A stretch of 64,000 nucleotides of DNA. Source: an uncultured Schlesneria sp. GTDB lineage: Bacteria > Planctomycetota > Planctomycetia > Planctomycetales > Planctomycetaceae. The position numbers and the translations under genes were made by a program. The stretch lies in contig CAIULL010000139.1 in NCBI GenBank assembly GCA_903899985.1, positions 60,267-124,266 of the forward strand, given 5' to 3'. Shown here piece after piece: positions 1 through 11,600 of the stretch (position 1 is the stretch's first letter; each line of letters begins with the position of its first letter). The notes beneath the pieces are model-generated. The model made no database searches and was not told the origin of the DNA. It saw nothing but the letters and a program-made list of their open reading frames with translations.

Positions 1-109
1 TTCGAGCGACCGGTGTTGGATTGGAACCCGCAACGACTGACGGGGCACGAAACTCGGAAGTGGCGGCCTCCATCATCGCTCATTCCCGAAGGTCGTTTGT
101 GGCTGAAGA

Positions 110-466
<357 letters not shown>

Positions 467-604
467 TTATCTCGGACCATTAAAAACTTCATATGCCGAG
501 CGCTTCTTCACTGATTGTGAAGTCTCGGTCTCGATGCGTCAATTGACATTTGACGCGGATTGCGTGCTTCATCACGTTTTACCGGCGATTATATCCCCGT
601 CTAC

Positions 605-988
<384 letters not shown>

Positions 989-992
989 CTAT

Positions 993-1007
993 GAAATTAC
1001 CGTGCCA
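993..1007 (-). promoter_or_regulatory. degenerate sigma-54-like site before the proximal glnK
   Basis: Reading the minus strand, TGGCACG is followed by four bases and then TTTC. The -24 half is perfect, but the -12 half lacks the G of the required GC. It lies about 50 bases upstream of the glnK GTG, which is a sensible promoter distance. It may be a weak or decayed internal promoter, or chance. Confidence 0.25.
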
Positions 1008-1119
1008 GTACCAGACATCGTCCCTCATGAACCCCTCGCATCATCCCTGCAGAAACCCCATGTGAACGGGTGACAGTTGCCGGAAAAAGCACGACTGGCA
1101 CCGGTCAACAAAATCGGGA

Positions 1120-2526
1120 TCAATAGAAAATATAACCTTCTTCACCATGCTGATTGATATCCAGCCCCTGCAATTCCCCGGCTTGATTCACTCGCAAGCC
1201 AAGAACGGCATCGACAATCTTCAGGATGATCACAGTTCCAACAATCGCCAGCAACATCGCGGCCCCCGCACCCACGGCTTGAGCAACCACTTGATTTGCA
1301 TTCCCTTCAAGCAATCCGCACGGTTCTGTCACACCAGGAATTACTGCTCGAGTTGCGAAAACGCCCGTCAGCAGTGCCCCTAACGTCCCGCCGACCCCGT
1401 GAACTCCGAACGCATCCAGTGAATCATCGTAACCAAACTTGTTCTTAATTGTCGTACAGGCATAGAAACAGACGGCACCGGCGCACAGGCCGAGAATAAT
1501 ACCGCTCATCGGCGTCGCTGATCCGCTGGCTGGCGTGACACAAACAAGCCCTGCCACCGCACCAGAACAGGCACCAAGGATGCTTGGCTTGCCGCGCACC
1601 ACCCACTCGATCAATGCCCAGGAAATTGTCCCCGCTGCTGCAGCCATGTGTGTTGTGACAAATGCGTTTGCCGCACGAAGATCAGCCGCACCGGCGCTTC
1701 CCGCGTTAAACCCGAACCATCCAAACCACAGCATCGTTGCACCGATGTATGTGTATGTCAGATTATGAGGCGGCATCGGCTCTTGCCCATACCCCAGGCG
1801 TCGTCCCAGCAAAAGCGAACAAACCAGCGCTGAGATCCCAGAAGTGATGTGAACGACGGTTCCACCCGCGAAGTCATAGGCTCGATAAGTCGCCTTGGCA
1901 TTCAACTCGGAACACCATCCAAGATCTGACCAGACCCAGTGAGCAACCGGACAATAAATGAAAGTTCCCCACAAGATCGAGAACAACACCATCGAACTGA
2001 ATTTCATTCGCTCGGCAAATGCACCACAAATCAACGCAGGAGTGATGATGAAGAACATCATCTGAAACACCATGTGAACCGATCGCGGCAGCGAAGGGCT
2101 GTATGCGGGATGCACGCCAATCTTCAACGTCTCGTCCCAATACGGAGCGACCCCGTTTAAGAACGCGTACTTGAAATCGCCAACTAGCCCCAACCCTCCG
2201 ACAGAATCACCAAAGCACAGACTGTAACCGTATAACGCCCAGATAACCGACATCACTCCCATCAGCGTGATGCACTGCATCATCACACCTAAAATATTTT
2301 TCTTCCGAACTAACCCGCCGTAGAACAAAGCCAGACCAGGTGCCGTCATCATAAGCACAAGTGCTGAAGACGTAAGCATCCATGCGATGTCGCCGGAATT
2401 AAATTGATTAGGCGGCGGAGCCTGAGCCGGCGCTGCGGAACCAGCCGCTTCTTCGGCGAACAGATGACCTGCTGACGCAGACGTAAATAAAAATACCGCG
2501 AGCGCGGCCCAGAACTTGGACTTCAC
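1120..2526 (-). CDS. amt: ammonium transporter Amt
   Basis: This 468-residue inner-membrane protein belongs to the Amt/Mep/Rh family, which conducts ammonium or ammonia as a trimer. An N-terminal export signal of about 24 residues ending near HLFA precedes a short Ala/Pro linker and then eleven predicted membrane segments, the usual Amt topology. Family marks include FYGGLVRKKN, the signature DFAGGTVVHITSG containing the first pore histidine, and DAFGVHGVGG containing the second. The C-terminal cytosolic tail ends in GEEGY, as expected for a P-II-contacting tail. The start is GTG with AGGGAGA six bases upstream. Two P-II genes follow on the same strand and a sigma-54 promoter lies about 120 bases upstream. 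Together these indicate induction under nitrogen limitation, which is an inference from promoter type and context. Confidence 0.96.
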   Translation of the reverse strand: MKSKFWAALAVFLFTSASAGHLFAEEAAGSAAPAQAPPPNQFNSGDIAWMLTSSALVLMMTAPGLALFYGGLVRKKNILGVMMQCITLMGVMSVIWALYGYSLCFGDSVGGLGLVGDFKYAFLNGVAPYWDETLKIGVHPAYSPSLPRSVHMVFQMMFFIITPALICGAFAERMKFSSMVLFSILWGTFIYCPVAHWVWSDLGWCSELNAKATYRAYDFAGGTVVHITSGISALVCSLLLGRRLGYGQEPMPPHNLTYTYIGATMLWFGWFGFNAGSAGAADLRAANAFVTTHMAAAAGTISWALIEWVVRGKPSILGACSGAVAGLVCVTPASGSATPMSGIILGLCAGAVCFYACTTIKNKFGYDDSLDAFGVHGVGGTLGALLTGVFATRAVIPGVTEPCGLLEGNANQVVAQAVGAGAAMLLAIVGTVIILKIVDAVLGLRVNQAGELQGLDINQHGEEGYIFY

Positions 2527-2645
2527 ACAATTCTCCCTGTGAACAAGATTTGAACATGAACTTCACCCGACGAATTCCACCATAGATTCGGGGTGAATAA
2601 CGGGACACCCATTGGGAATGGGTAGTTCCACGTACGAAATCAAAG

Positions 2646-2660
2646 GCAAGTTGCGTGCCA
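2646..2660 (-). promoter_or_regulatory. sigma-54 (-24/-12) promoter for amt-glnK-glnK
   Basis: On the minus strand the sequence reads TGGCACG, four bases, then TTGC. This matches the sigma-54 consensus TGGCACR-N4-TTGC, with the GG and GC dinucleotides correctly spaced. It lies 120 bases upstream of the amt GTG and points toward it, giving a predicted leader of roughly 110 bases. Sigma-54 control of ammonium uptake genes through an NtrC-type activator is well known in bacteria. No convincing NtrC palindrome was found by eye in the rest of the interval. Confidence 0.75.
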
Positions 2661-2781
2661 TAAATTTTGGCACCGAAAGAAGTATGGTTGGCAGTGAAAC
2701 GCGATTTCATCACAATACGACTGATCAACGTCATCAACATCCGCACGTCCGACATCGACACTCTGCCACAGGAACGCTTTT

Positions 2782-3699
2782 TTGAATACGGTGACCACAA
2801 CCCTCTGTGCTTTCTTTCTGGGCACAGGGTTGGCGATCTCCTTTGAACGACTGAGTGATCGCGAGCGACGATCTTTTCAGATCCCCCTGGTTTCCAACAA
2901 GACCCGCTGGCTCCGAGGCACCTTGATCGTGCTGGCAACCGCCGTGATTTTTGGGTCATTTCAATGGGCCTCGTTAGGACAGGGGTGCCTGAAAACTCCC
3001 GAAGTCCAACCATCAGCAAACGGGCAATACTGGCAATTGGCATATCATCTCACACTGATGGGCCTGTTAATCCTTTCGACGGCAATCGATTTCGACTGCT
3101 ACGTGATCCCTGACTCGATCACGTTGCCGGGAACACTGATCGGGGTTTTCGGTGCCGCCTTGATTGGCGAGGCTCAAATCTGTCACCTGTGGGTCGACTG
3201 GGCGACGGCGATCCCGCAACTGAGAGGGCCCTACATTCCCGCCTGGTACGACAAATACCGATTCTTACACGGATTCGCCTGGAGCACCGCAGGCCTCATC
3301 ACAGGAGCAGGCCTGACCTGGCTGGCCCGTCAGATCAGCTCACGTGTGCTTGGACAGGAAGCCATGGGATCGGGCGATGTCACATTAATGGCGATGATTG
3401 GCAGCTACCTGGGCTGGCAGGGTGTGACTTTGGTTTTCCTCATCGCTCCACTGACGGGAATCATCTTCGGAGTTCTGATTCGAATGGTTTCCGGAAAAAC
3501 ATACCTCCCCTACGGCCCGTGGCTCAGCATCGCTGCTGTGATCGTGCTGTTCACATGGGGCCGCCTCTGGGAACAGACTCGGATGATCTTCAGCGACTGG
3601 ATCAGCGTGGCGATGCTCGGAGCCGTTGGCGGCCTTGGTTTCGTCGTACTGCTTTTTCTCGTTCAACTCTACAAATCAATCCCCACACGAAACCTTTAA
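2782..3699 (+). CDS. A24-family prepilin peptidase without methylase domain
   Basis: This 305-residue multi-spanning membrane protein is predicted to cleave the leader of type IV pilin-like precursors. It has the two aspartate motifs of aspartic peptidase family A24: AIDFD at residues 101-105 followed by IPDS (109-112), and GSGD at 196-199 with Asp199, followed by an IGSYLGWQG stretch. YGPWLS near the C-terminus is the usual PFGPFL-like segment. The N-terminal Cys-x-x-Cys methylase domain of full PilD enzymes is absent; the first about 90 residues are one or two membrane segments and a loop. The start is TTG, with AGGAA a few bases upstream. A GTG three codons later is an alternative. It is divergent from amt. 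No pilin or secretion gene lies beside it, so its substrates must be encoded elsewhere. Confidence 0.85.
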   Translation: MNTVTTTLCAFFLGTGLAISFERLSDRERRSFQIPLVSNKTRWLRGTLIVLATAVIFGSFQWASLGQGCLKTPEVQPSANGQYWQLAYHLTLMGLLILSTAIDFDCYVIPDSITLPGTLIGVFGAALIGEAQICHLWVDWATAIPQLRGPYIPAWYDKYRFLHGFAWSTAGLITGAGLTWLARQISSRVLGQEAMGSGDVTLMAMIGSYLGWQGVTLVFLIAPLTGIIFGVLIRMVSGKTYLPYGPWLSIAAVIVLFTWGRLWEQTRMIFSDWISVAMLGAVGGLGFVVLLFLVQLYKSIPTRNL

Positions 3700-3931
3700 C
3701 GGAATCAGGCGACTTGATTTTCCCGTTGAGCTGAACTCACCGGTGCGATGGCAATACCCGGCGGCACCTTGACGCATTTTTTTGAATCGGAACCGCGGGA
3801 ACTTCCGCAAAGTGCCTCGACGAAAAACGTGATTGACGAATTTGTCGGCCGCTGCAGAACTGAATTCGACAGTCACATCGAACGAGATTTCTGAAACAAT
3901 CAAAATCGGAAATCCGAAACGAAATTGCAAA

Positions 3932-5185
3932 TCAGTCGATGGTCTTCGCTGTGAACCCTGGCTCTTTTGATTTCTCACGATAAGCGCAAAGCGCTTCTTC
4001 ATAAAGCGCCAGCATTCGCGGCAGACAGACCTCCGTACTGTAACGTTCCTGAATCATCTCGACGCCAGCTAATCCCAGCGTCCGGTAATCTTCGGGCGCA
4101 TCCAGAATCTGGATGGCCGTGTCCGCCATCCGTTCATAATCGAAAAAGTCGACCAGGACTCCGTTTTTGCCATCAACGATCATTTCCTGGACCGGTGCCG
4201 TGTCCGAAGCGAGGACCGTTGTACCGCATGCCATGGCATTCATCAGCGACCAGGAGAGAACGAAGGGAACCGTCAGATAAATGTGCAAATCGCTTATTGA
4301 AAAGAGATTCGCAAGTTCGCGAGGGGGAAGCAGTCCCGTAAACAGGAAACGAGACAAATCGTACTGATCACGTGAAAGAACCCAATCCTTAAACGAGGCC
4401 CCGCCGATGACCTCCTTGTCCCCCCCATAAGCGATTCGATCCTGCCCCACGACAACGAAGATGACGTCAGGGCGCCGATCGCAGATCAACCTGGCAGCAC
4501 GCATGAAGATGTCAAATCCTCGCATGCTTTCCATCCCCCGGGCGACGTATGTCACGATACGGACATTTTCGGGGATCTCATGCCCCATAACGCGTCGCTC
4601 GACACCTTTGTTCGGCCGCCATATGCTGGTATCAATGCCGTCAAAAATCGTCCGAATTTTCGGCTGAAACAACGCAGGAAATCGGCTGCGCTGCCAGCGC
4701 GTGGGGCTGTAACCGAGATCACAGTTCTCCAGGTCGAGCAGCAGATTGGCATTGCGCGCTCGAACGCGCAGTCTGTTGATTTCCGTGCTGGGAAAGTCGG
4801 GACGAAAGTCCATGTCCGAATTCGTCGAGTGATAAAAGTACTCGAAGTAATTGATGATCGGACAATCGTAAAGCTCTCTCAGAAACACCGTGGAAAGAAA
4901 ACCTGAATGGGCGACGACAAGATCCGGCTGGATGTCAGCCCTGGCTTTGAGTGCATCGTAAGCCGCGACCGAGTGCCAGATTGCATTCTCGAATGTTCGA
5001 CCACAGTAGTGGGTCTGCAGCGTCGACCCACCCTGGATTTTATACTGAATCCGTTCAAAACTGCCATTATTGGCAGGAGGAAGCGACGACAGAAACGTAC
5101 ATCGAAAACCAATTTTCTTCGCCAGATAGTCGGCGACATGTCCAAATTGGGCGGGAAAGTTCTGATGAATGAAAAGGATATGCAT
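3932..5185 (-). CDS. GT4-family glycosyltransferase
   Basis: This is a GT-B fold glycosyltransferase of about 417 residues, predicted to transfer a sugar from a nucleotide-sugar donor to a polysaccharide or glycoconjugate at the cytoplasmic face. The N-terminus MHILFIHQNFPAQF is the typical first strand and loop of this subfamily. The C-terminal half carries ACGTTVLASDTAPVQEMI and DGKNGVLVDF, the donor-binding segment with the conserved glutamate of family 4. The reading frame extends upstream to a GTG at 5254, but the homologous N-terminus begins at the ATG at 5185, which was chosen although no strong ribosome site precedes it. It stands alone, convergent with the prepilin peptidase and divergent from the giant surface-protein gene. 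Glycosylation of that protein is an attractive but unsupported idea. Confidence 0.85.
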   Translation of the reverse strand: MHILFIHQNFPAQFGHVADYLAKKIGFRCTFLSSLPPANNGSFERIQYKIQGGSTLQTHYCGRTFENAIWHSVAAYDALKARADIQPDLVVAHSGFLSTVFLRELYDCPIINYFEYFYHSTNSDMDFRPDFPSTEINRLRVRARNANLLLDLENCDLGYSPTRWQRSRFPALFQPKIRTIFDGIDTSIWRPNKGVERRVMGHEIPENVRIVTYVARGMESMRGFDIFMRAARLICDRRPDVIFVVVGQDRIAYGGDKEVIGGASFKDWVLSRDQYDLSRFLFTGLLPPRELANLFSISDLHIYLTVPFVLSWSLMNAMACGTTVLASDTAPVQEMIVDGKNGVLVDFFDYERMADTAIQILDAPEDYRTLGLAGVEMIQERYSTEVCLPRMLALYEEALCAYREKSKEPGFTAKTID

Positions 5186-5657
5186 CGATCGCCAATCCGT
5201 CTCAGAACGCCACGGCAACCTTCGAGCGGCCAGACTTTTCACCAGTCCACGCACACTGCATCAGCGGTGACGACAATCTTTAGATGATAAGGGAATGGAG
5301 ACCTATTCCCATCTTCCTGAGTCCAGCAAACGGTCATTTCGACGTAATTTTCTGCCCGTACGTCGCAATTTTCCGGGCCAACGCACATTTTGACGCACTC
5401 CATTCGGTCGCAAGTGGATGGAATGTCCGCGCATTCAGAAATCAAGCGTCGCTGATTAATTCAACCAAAAGCACCTAAATTAACAAAAACACCCATTTGT
5501 TGTTTGTGGACAAAATACTTTTTGACAATACTTGTCTCAACAATTAATGATGTTTGGGTGTATCGAAAAATGTCATTTCCGGCATCTTCAATCTGATTTT
5601 TTTTCGTGTGTTTCTCGAAACGGTTGTCGCAAGCTATTGCGATAGAGAAGAGTTTTA
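5186..5657. other. 472-bp intergenic region upstream of the giant gene
   Basis: No credible gene was found here. The right-hand half (about 5450-5657) is clearly richer in A and T than its surroundings and must hold the promoter and leader of the giant surface-protein gene and, on the other strand, that of the glycosyltransferase. Short open frames crossing it have no family resemblance. Confidence 0.6.
5524..5552 (+). promoter_or_regulatory. possible promoter/operator of the giant gene
   Basis: TTGACA at 5524-5529 is a perfect -35 hexamer. The best -10 at 17-bp spacing, TAATGA, is poor. The -35 overlaps a small palindrome, GACAA-tac-TTGTC at 5526-5538, which could be a regulator site. The candidate lies about 100 bases before the ATG at 5658. 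Evidence is limited to these matches. Confidence 0.25.
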
Positions 5658-8600
5658 ATGCTGAAGCGTATCTGGCTTCGAAGTTTTTACCAACGGCTTT
5701 CGATTCGTTCACGCCGTCGAAAAAAAAAACGTTTTTCCTGGATGGCGAAACTCACGACGGCAGCGGGTGCCATCTTTTCAAAAGTTGGTCTGCAATCGAT
5801 CACGGACCAACTGTTAAGTCGGAACCGACCGAACCACAGCGTTGATGCGCAGCAACCGCGTCAGGCAGCGGCCGTTCGATCTCTACTGAAAACGCGCCGC
5901 CACTATCCACTTACCAACCAGGTGCAATCCCTGGAAAACCGTTGGTTGCTTTCCACGTTTGCGACCGACGGCGTGAATTCGCTGAATCCGATGCTGACAG
6001 GCGGCCAAGCCACAGACAGCCTAAACTCGCAAACCGGCGCGGAAGGAGTTTCTACCAGCAGTCCCGTTGGAAGCACGAACCAGGGTGTTGAACTTGGGTC
6101 ACTGCACGGCGCATTAACCACGGGGACGGTGACAACCAGTGGCGCGACGACGTCCGATGCGGGTTCGGCCACGATTTCGTTTGTGGACGATACTCTTCCG
6201 GATTATCAGGGACTAGCCCGTGACATCGCGAACTCGGACCGTGCCACGGGATTGATTCACGATCAGATCGTGATCCTCAATGCGGGCGGGGACGAACTGC
6301 AGCAGATCACCGAGACGCTTTCAGGCGAAAGTGGGGTTTCGGCGGTTCGGATCTTCTCACACGGGTCGGCGGGCGCGCTCCTGTTAGGAACGGCCACAGT
6401 TGATGCCGCCGGACTTGAGGCTGATTCATCGCAGTTGGCCGGCTGGAAACACTCGCTGGCGGCGGAAGCCGACATTCTGTTGTACGGTTGCGATGTTGGT
6501 GCGGGGACATCCGGCGCCGATTTCGTCAATCGACTCGCTGCACTGACCGGCACCGAAGTCGCCGCGTCGGTTGACCTGACCGGTAGTTCCGCCCTTGGTG
6601 GCAACTGGGACCTGGAATACGCGACGGCTCCGATCACAGACGTCGCGCCACTTCAGACCGCAGCCATGAGCCAGTATGACCATGTGCTGGCGTCGAATGT
6701 GATTACTGTGAATGCGGCGCTCGCCAGTCCGATCCCCGGCACTGCAGCAGATGATACTTACAAATTCGCGGCGAACTGGGGTGCGAAGGTCATTAATGAG
6801 ACGGCGAACGCCGGCACCGACACACTCGATTTTTCTGATATTGCAGGCAAGCTCGTATACAATTTTTCCAGCGGCGCAGGAGCGACTCCGGCGTTTACCG
6901 TGACTGGTACTCCCAACTCCGACAGTGTGAACGTTCAGAACGGCAATGTTGAGAAGATCATCAGCGGCCAAAGCACTGACGTACTTGATTTTTCTTCCGT
7001 CACGGTTCCCCTGACCTTCGTGATTACCAAGCAGAATGAGCTGAGCGTTTATAACACCGCCGGCAATTCGATCATCACGATCACGACATCGAACGCGGCG
7101 GGCAGTGGGCTGGAGATCAAAGGCGGAACCAACACAAATACGTTCGTCGTGGCCAAGGGGGTCGTGTTCCCAACAAAATTCCAGATCCTGGCACCGGGTG
7201 CTCACGGCGCAAATCAACTGACTTACTCGGGTTCAGGACTGAATCTTCCCGGCGTCACGATTAAGGACTTTACCGGTAACGTTTCGGTCGATTTAGCGAT
7301 TGCTGGCCAGAAGGCGGACGGCTTCGGATTGCCAATGGCAAGCGCTGTCACGAATATCAACTACGTGACTGGTGGCGCTGGTGACGATACAATCAAGGGA
7401 AGTGCGACTGCGGGCCAATCGCTGCTAGGCGGGGCGGGGAACGACACCCTGACTGCGGGGGGCGCCAGCGCCTTGTTGGATGGCGGGGCGGGAAATGACG
7501 TGCTCACCGCCGCCAATGCGGCTGGTAACACACTGTCAGGCGGGGCCGGTGACGACACCCTGATCAGCGGCACCGGCAATGACAGCCTGGTCGGCGGCAC
7601 TGGCAATGATACTTATCGGTTCAAAACCAGTTGGGGTCAGGACACCGTCATTGAGACTGCAGGTCAAGGGACGGATACGCTTGATTTTTCCGCCGTCACG
7701 GAGGCCATCGCTGTCACCGTAGATATGACGAATGGCATCAGTGTCACAAACGGGGCCAACACCGTTGCAAACGCGAAGTCGATCGAAAAGCTGACAGGCA
7801 GTACGGGCGCAGGCAATACGTACACTTTCAGCAACAATTGGGCTGACCAGATCGATGGGAAGAAGCTGGAAATCACCAATGATCTGGGTACGGGTGCCGT
7901 GCTGGATTTCTCTCGCGTGACGAATACGGCCACGCTGAGCTTTACCATCTCACCAGACGACCGGGCGAACGGGCAGGCCACGAACAAAGTGGTGGTCACA
8001 TCTACCGATAACACCACAAAAGTCGTGACAGCGACCGTGACAGCGTACAACGTGTCGAGCATCAAGGGTGGTCAGGGAGATAATAACTACCAGTTTGTCA
8101 ACGGCGCTTCGCTACCGGGGACCCTGACCTACACGCCCAAGACTGCGGGGGGGAACGACTACGGCAAGAACATCCTGGACTACAGCCAGTACGGTGCCAG
8201 CAACCCGGCCGCAGTGAATCTGCAATCGATGGACTACAATCTGCCGGCCAGCGTGCAGGTCCAGCAGGTGACCGCCGGCCAGGCGAACATCAATGCCGCC
8301 TGGTCGCTGTCGAACAACGCCACGGCAGGCACCTTCGATTTGTCCTTGAAAGACGGTGTGCACAAGGGTGTCATCGTTTCGAACAATGCGACCGGGGGAA
8401 CGTTCACGCTGACTCTGACGGCTCCCGATCCGACCAGTACGACGAGTAATCCGAAGCCGGATTTAACCGTCACTACGACACCGATCAATTACGATGCGAC
8501 CGCCGCGGAAGTACAGACCGCATTGCAGGCAGGCGGCAAATTCTCCGTCGGCGTGTCGAAAGTCAGCGACACCACGACCACCCCCAATACCAGGCGTTGG

Positions 8601-11600
8601 GCCATCAATTTCATCAGCCCCTCGGTGGGGGTTGCCATCACGAAAACAGATAATCTGACTGGGACAAAAGCCAAGACCTCGATTGACGGCACGGCGCTCA
8701 TCGGTTCGAAAGTGACCGGTAACCCGTCTGTGATTGGTATTCCGGCTCAAGAGTCTGCCACAAATCTGCAGACGTTCCTGGCCGCTGCCGGTTTCCAAAC
8801 ACTTGTCCGAGGCTCTGGCCTGGCTGCCGATCCCTGGGTGATCACATTCACCGATCCCAATACGGTCAACACGCTGACCGTTGATGATACCAATCTGCTT
8901 GTCCCCGCGACGATCGCGGCCAAGGTGAAAACCGTCGGTACGTCCACAAAGTCCGAAGTCCGCACGCTCGACCTGAGCACAGCCACGCAGGGGAACTTCC
9001 TGCTTCACGAAGACGGAGTGCAAGAGCAGATCCGGATTGGCAATGGGCTCTCATCCGGTACCTGGACACTCACCATGAAGGTCCCCGATCCGGTCACGGG
9101 GACGCTCACAACCGTAACACTGCTAAATCTCGCCTATAATATCAGCGCCGCTGACCTGACGTCCAAATTCGTTGATGCCGGCGTCAAGGTCAGCGTGACC
9201 CAGGACTTGGCCATCTACGACATCGCGGACAAAACCGTCGCCGGCCAGAACCAAAAATACGCCCTCACCATTGGCAACGCGACGAGCGGAACATTTGCTC
9301 TTCATTTCGCGAGCAGTGCCGGCAATTCTCCGCTGGCAAGCCCCGTTGACGTATTAGATATCCCCTGGAACGTCTCTGCTGCCAAACTGAAAACCGCAAT
9401 TGAGGCTGCGGACGCAAGCGGCAATTTGAAAGTCAATGTGACTGGCAGCGGTTCGACCTCTTCGCCCTTCATGATTGAGATTACCGCTCCCGGTGCGTCT
9501 CCGACCACAGGCGTCACCTTGACGGCCCCCTCCTCACAACATCAGTGGACGATCACGTTCCAGGGCCCCTCGTTCGGCATCCCGACCGACGCGACAGATT
9601 CCGTGACCCCCGTTGTCGCGTCGAGTGCCACTCAGTCCAATCCCGGTGCCGATGAAACCTACGAATTCTCGAGGGGCGACGCGACGAGTGGAACCTTCGA
9701 TCTTCATTTCACGAACAGTGCTGGAAGCACGGCGCTGGCGAGCCCGGTGGACGTGACCAATCTCGCCTGGAACGTCACTGCCGCCACCCTGCAAACCGCG
9801 ATTCAAACTGCCGGTGCCGCCAGCAATTTTAAAGTGACTGTGACCGGAGACGGCTCGGTCGCCACCCCTTGGACAATCGTATTCACCAATCCTCACCTGG
9901 GCGTCACGGCAACAGCCGATTCCAGCAAGCTTTTAAAGAACCCCACGGTCCCCACGCTCGTACTGGCACGCGCCGCGACCTTCACCGTGACGCCGCTTGC
10001 GACCAGCCCCGGCCAGAACGAGAAATACGCCCTCACCATCAGCAACGCCACGAGTGGAACGTTCGAACTTGATTTCACGAACAGTGCTGGAAGCACGGCG
10101 CTGGCGAGCCCGGTGAACGTGACCAGTCTCGCCTGGAACGTCACTGCCGCCGACCTGCAAAGCAAAATTCAGGCTGCCGATGCCACCGGCAACTTTAAAG
10201 TCGCTGTGACCGGGGACGGCTCGATCGCCACTCCCTTTGTGATCGAGTTCACCAATCCTCCGCAGAACCAGGGGATCACCGCGACTGCAGCCAGCACGGG
10301 CCAGAACGAAAAATATACTCTCATCCAGAGCGACGCCTCGGGTGGAACCTTTGATCTTCATTTCGCGAACAGCCCTGCCGGTGGGCCACTGACGACCCAA
10401 TTGGACGTGATCAATATTCCCTGGAACGTCACTGCCGCCAACCTGCAAACCGCGATTCAGGCCGCTGATGCCATGAGCAATTTTAAAGTCGCTGTCACCG
10501 GCGACGGCTCGGCTGCCACTCCATTTGTCATCGAGTTTACCAATCCCCCGAGGAACCAGGGGATCACCGCCACAGTCAATGGCAGCAAGCTGACCAATAT
10601 CACCAACCCCGTCGCCGCACCGGCCCAGGCCTGGACATTGGCTTCATCCACCATCGCCACGGGGGGAACTTTCAAGTTAACGTTTACGAACGCTGTCGGC
10701 AGTACCGCGCTGGCACCCTCGCAGACGATGGTCGCCGATAACATTCCCTATCAGGCCACCGCTGCTCAACTGCAAGGCGCCATCAATACGGCGGGCATGG
10801 GAAAGGGGCCTGGCGGTACCAATGTGACCGTTGTCGTGACCAAGTCCACATCCTCCAAGAATTGGACGATCACCCTGACGCAACCGACCTTCGGCCTGAA
10901 TATGGCCGTCGATCAAACGAATCTCACCCTTGCCGCCGCCACGACTTTGACCCAGACCGTGTCAGGCGCTACCTCCGGTACGAACGAAACGTACTCCTTC
11001 CAGACCGATGCCACGGGCGGAAGCTACACTCTGACCTTCAAGAGCAGTTCTGGCAGCACACCGCTGGCGGCTCCCGTGAACGTCTCCAATATCGCCTGGA
11101 ACGTCACTGCCGCCAACCTGCAAGCTGCGATCCGAAGTGCCTCCCCTACGTTGGCGTCGGTGACTGTTTCCGGCGCCGGGTTGAACGCCAATCCATTTGT
11201 GATCCAATTCATCGCCCCCGGCCCAACCCAGGGCATCACCGCGACACTTACGAACAGCGGCTTGACCAAGCCGGTCCCAGCCACTACGCCGATGACTGTT
11301 ACGCCATTGATGAACGGACCGGCCAAGGCGTTCAAGGTTGCCACGGCCGCAACGGATGGGAATTTCAAATTGACGTTTGCCAACACTCCAGGTGGTGGCA
11401 ACCCGCTGTCAGGATCTTTTGACGTCTTCGTCCCGTCAAACGCCACCGCTTCCCAATTGGTGGCCCTGATCAATGCAGCAGGCACAGGTAAGGGCACCGG
11501 CGGCGCCAATGTGACCGTTACCGTTTCCAAATCCTTTGTGAAGGCGACACAACTCAACACGTGGACAATCACGCTGGGTCAACCCAACACAGGGATCGAT

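Noticed and set aside
1..109. Gene fragment at the left edge
   Set aside because: No family resemblance or ribosome site could be seen in these 109 bases.
2666..2682. Second TGGCACC on the plus strand near the amt promoter
   Set aside because: No TTGC-like -12 element at the right distance.
2408..3043. 211-residue minus-strand frame crossing the amt start and the prepilin peptidase
   Set aside because: It overlaps two recognised genes and the sigma-54 promoter and has no homology signal.
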